From Carya illinoinensis (taxonomy: Eukaryota > Streptophyta > Magnoliopsida > Fagales > Juglandaceae): a stretch of 64,000 bases of DNA. Numbering within the stretch: position 1 is the stretch's first letter; each line of letters opens with the position of its first letter. The position numbers and the translations under genes were made by a program. Positions 61,345 to 64,000 of this stretch are shown here, piece after piece. The stretch spans positions 22,199,364 to 22,263,363 of the forward strand of contig NC_056762.1 of NCBI RefSeq assembly GCF_018687715.1, written 5' to 3'. The notes below the pieces were generated by a model. It saw nothing but the letters and a program-made list of their open reading frames with translations. It was not told the DNA's origin and did no database searches.

Positions 61345-63534
61345 ATGACAAGACAATCAAAGCCCTGGAGACCTTTCACAACAAATTGCTGTTCTGCTGA
61401 AGACCAGACAACTTTTAGAAACTTCAGTCGTTGCAGGCCGTCAAGGTCAGAGTTCTCTAAGAACATCGCTCCGTTGCCTTCGTTTCGGAAGTTGTCGTAC
61501 TCTGATCTCAGTCGATCTTCATCGACACGCATCAACGAAGATCTTGCACAGTCTTTTGGGTCAGAGCTGTACGATTTTCAGCTGAGCGAGCTGCGTGCCA
61601 TTACTCAGAATTTCTCGAGCAACTTCTTGTTAGGAGAAGGGGGTTTTGGGACTGTCCATAAGGGCTATGCGGATGAGAATTTAAGGCAGGGTTTGAAGGC
61701 TCAGGCTGTTGCTGTGAAGCTTCTCGACATTGAAGGCTTGCAAGGACACCGCGAATGGCTTGTAAGATTCCCATTACCCAAACAATATTAATAACTAATG
61801 TCATATATTTTTCTTTTTTTCCTAAATAATAACGATTGAGCAGAACGATAAAAGTCAGATTATGATTAGAAATAAATAATAATTGAGAGCTATATATAAT
61901 AGCTGGTGTCACATCCTACTAAGATCATAATACTTTTATTTTTATTTTCAAAGAGCATAGTGTTAAGAGTATTGACACAAAGTCAAACCTCCATTCCACT
62001 CTACCCAAAAGACGACAAGTTCCAAGTACCTAAAGTCTAATCCCAACGAACAATAGGGTCCTAAAGTCTCATTATGTGAATTTTATTCCAGTCTAACATT
62101 AGCCAAATTCACGCTGATCGTTTCTTATTTCCCTCCAATCATGGTCATTTTCTAAAATTTTTGTTGACAACCGATACTCTTTCATTTATTTGTTGACAAT
62201 ATTATTTTGTACGTACGCTGTTGTAGGCTGAGGTAATATTTCTGGGGCAGCTTAGACATCCACATCTTGTTAAACTGATCGGATATTGTTGCGAGGATGA
62301 AGAACGGCTTCTTGTATACGAGTTCATGCCACGAGGCAGCTTAGAGAATCACTTATTCAAAAGTAAGTTTTAATATTCCGTCACAAAGTTATTATACATG
62401 ATAAAGTAATGTCAGTGTAAACCTAATGATGCTTCTCACATGATTTATGTATTCACAATACCGATCATAAATCTTTGAATGATTGTAGGGATTTCAATAT
62501 CATTGCCATGGGGAACAAGAGTGAAGATTGCAATAGGAGCAGCCAAAGGACTTGCGTTCTTGCATGGCGCTGAGCAGCCTGTCATTTACCGCGACTTCAA
62601 AACTTCCAATGTCTTGCTAGACTCTGTACAACTCCATATTCATACATCTCTCTGTTTTTCTTTAAAAAAACCAGACAATTAGATTGACACCACTTCTCTC
62701 AAACTGCATGCTGACTGCTTTTTCTCTCTCGTTTGTTCTGCTTTATTTCTATGTTATTAACAGGATTTTACAGCCAAATTGTCAGATTTCGGGCTTGCAA
62801 AGATGGGGCCTGAGGGATCTAATACACACGTTACAACTCGAGTGATGGGTACCTACGGCTATGCTGCCCCAGAATATGTCTCGACAGGTAGTAGTTTAAG
62901 GCTCAAAATAGAGAGTGCTGCTTTCAGCATGAATGTAAGCAATATAATCTGTAATATTCTTTGTGCTTTTTGAAGCAGGAACTTTGCTCGGGTTAAGCCA
63001 CGTCTTTTCAGTTCTGTAGTAAATTAACGACAATTGATGTGACAATAGGAGACCTCTGATGTACTATGCTAATATATTTCAGGTCACTTGACTACAAAAA
63101 GCGATGTTTACAGCTTCGGGGTGGTGCTGCTGGAACTTGTAACGGGAAGAAGATCAATGGACAAATCAAGAGCAAAGAGTGAACAAAACCTCGTTGATTG
63201 GGCCAAACCTTACCTGAGCAGTAGCCGAAGATTGCGTTGTATTATTGACCCAAGACTTGCAGGTCAGTATTCTGTGAAGGGAGCAAAGGAAATGGCTCTT
63301 CTGTCATTGCAGTGCATAAGTTTGAACCCCAAAGATAGGCCAAGGATGCCTGCCGTTGTTGAAGGCCTTGAAAGGCTGCAGCATTACAAGGACATGGCAG
63401 TCACCTGTGGGCAATGGCCAACATCACCAAAATCTACCAGAAGTGGAGTCTCTACAAAATCGAAGATGGAGAGCGCCAGAAGAGTTGGAAATCAAAGGAA
63501 ATCGTCTCCTATCACTCCCACTCGGAAAACATGA
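61345..63534 (+). CDS. Receptor-like cytoplasmic kinase, subfamily VII (RIPK / PBL-like Ser/Thr kinase)
   Basis: Five exons by GT-AG sites and frame: 61345-61761, 62227-62362, 62489-62625, 62764-62887, 63083-63534, giving 421 residues. An in-frame ATG at 61252 would add 31, but [11 protein letters not shown] fits the family N-terminus (MTVKK-SWRS type) better. Kinase parts: glycine loop GEGGFG (97-102), VAVK Lys125, YRDFK with catalytic Asp220 and the RD arginine, DFG Asp238, activation segment to APEY (265-268), and [13 protein letters not shown] in exon 5. Closest remembered relatives are Arabidopsis RIPK and PBL15-like kinases, which phosphorylate immune partners such as RIN4 at the plasma membrane. 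C15-C16 could be palmitoylated; there is no Gly2, so no myristoylation. No disabling change seen. The exact orthologue is not decided. Confidence 0.92.
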
Positions 63535-63693
63535 TCAATGATATCTCGATCTAACGAATGTGGCAATTCCAAGTTCGTATATAGCAGTACTATGGATGCA
63601 TATTAAGTGCGCACACTTTTAAGGGCATGTCTAGGTTTCTATGTAACATGTGAAGGGCATATGGAGTGTATGTGTACAGCCCCTTGAGAATGT
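63535..63693 (+). other. 3' untranslated region of the kinase gene (inferred)
   Basis: Sequence between the TGA stop (63532-63534) and the poly(A) signal, with no coding signal. Confidence 0.4.
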
Positions 63694-63699
63694 AATAAA
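63694..63699 (+). terminator. Poly(A) signal of the kinase gene
   Basis: AATAAA 160 bp after the stop, in TGTAATAAAATG context. Confidence 0.55.
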
Positions 63700-64000
63700 A
63701 TGTTCGTATAAGAGTAACGCCAGATAAAAGTGGAGTCGCATTGAGTAGATAAATTTTCTCTATATTATTGAAGTAAATGAGTTTTGTTATCTACAAGCAA
63801 AGTCGCGTGCTAATCTGCATATCAATATTGATTCTTTTATATTCAAAATTTAAATTGACACTGTTGTACGCATATTACTACGCAATTGTGCTTGTAATCA
63901 GAGTTTTCCTAAAGAGAAATACTTTAACCTTAAAGAAATTATACGAAATTAAATTCATAAAATAACTTGATTTAATGTGATATATCAGATTGTAAAGTTA
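63700..64000. repeat. Intergenic; MITE-like repeat copy 3 cut by the window edge
   Basis: No gene. The last 60 bases (TTCATAAAATAACTTGATTTAATGTG, then ATCAGATTGTAAAGTTA) match the middle of the MITE-like family at 16.0 and 19.3 kb. The element continues beyond the window. Confidence 0.4.

Noticed and set aside
1..64000. CRISPR arrays, operons, riboswitches
   Set aside because: The tandem arrays have no unique spacers, and introns plus plant retroelements show a eukaryotic genome.

Overview
This window is nuclear DNA from a flowering plant, most likely a woody eudicot. Its only two clearly intact genes are interrupted by GT-AG introns. Nearly everything else is plant retroelements (Ty3/gypsy LTRs, Ty1/copia, L1-type LINEs), hAT-like elements, MITE-like repeats and microsatellites. 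One short MITE-like family (about 16.0, 19.3 and 63.9 kb) resembles repeats I associate with Fagales, but that placement comes from memory and is weak. There are no bacterial-type features.

Layout. 1-2.4 kb: tail and 3' LTR of a large Ty3/gypsy element with an exact 51-bp array in its U3. 2.4-3.5 kb: a diverged LTR-like stretch. 4.2-15.6 kb: a nested block bounded by TGTAAC...GTTATA ends and an ATATA target duplication. It contains a GC-rich LTR-like repeat, a decayed minus-strand LINE (LINE-A), a deleted copia fragment inside that LINE, and the 3' part of the host LTR. 15.6-26.5 kb: AT-rich, microsatellite-rich, relatively poor in recognisable transposons. 26.68-29.63 kb: an intact five-exon ABCG half-transporter matching ABCG14. 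31.1-32.5 kb: hAT-like debris. 33.1-37.6 kb: a decayed copia element with a 3' LTR. 38.2-39.7 kb: MITE-like repeats split by a hAT-like element. 41.6-42.1 kb: a gypsy-type transposon protein fragment. 42.85-48.81 kb: a full-length but dead LINE (LINE-B) with a perfect 14-bp target-site duplication. 50.1-53.6 kb: an LTR-like region with exact 71-bp and 50-bp arrays. 53.8-54.3 kb: a MITE-like repeat. 54.4-59.0 kb: a second gypsy-type LTR related to the 4.2-15.6 kb block, carrying the GC-rich repeat in the opposite orientation. 59.36-60.51 kb: a hAT-type element with a perfect 8-bp duplication that appears to carry a gene-like promoter/first-exon segment. 61.3-63.5 kb: an intact five-exon receptor-like cytoplasmic kinase of subfamily VII.

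The two host genes face the same way, about 32 kb apart, and nothing suggests they work together. By homology ABCG14 exports cytokinin at the plasma membrane for root-to-shoot transport, and the RIPK/PBL-type kinase relays immune or receptor signals. I found no convincing new biological system. The observations most worth checking are the hAT element with apparent captured exon, the clean LINE-B insertion, the nested LTR block, and the precisely periodic arrays inside LTRs.
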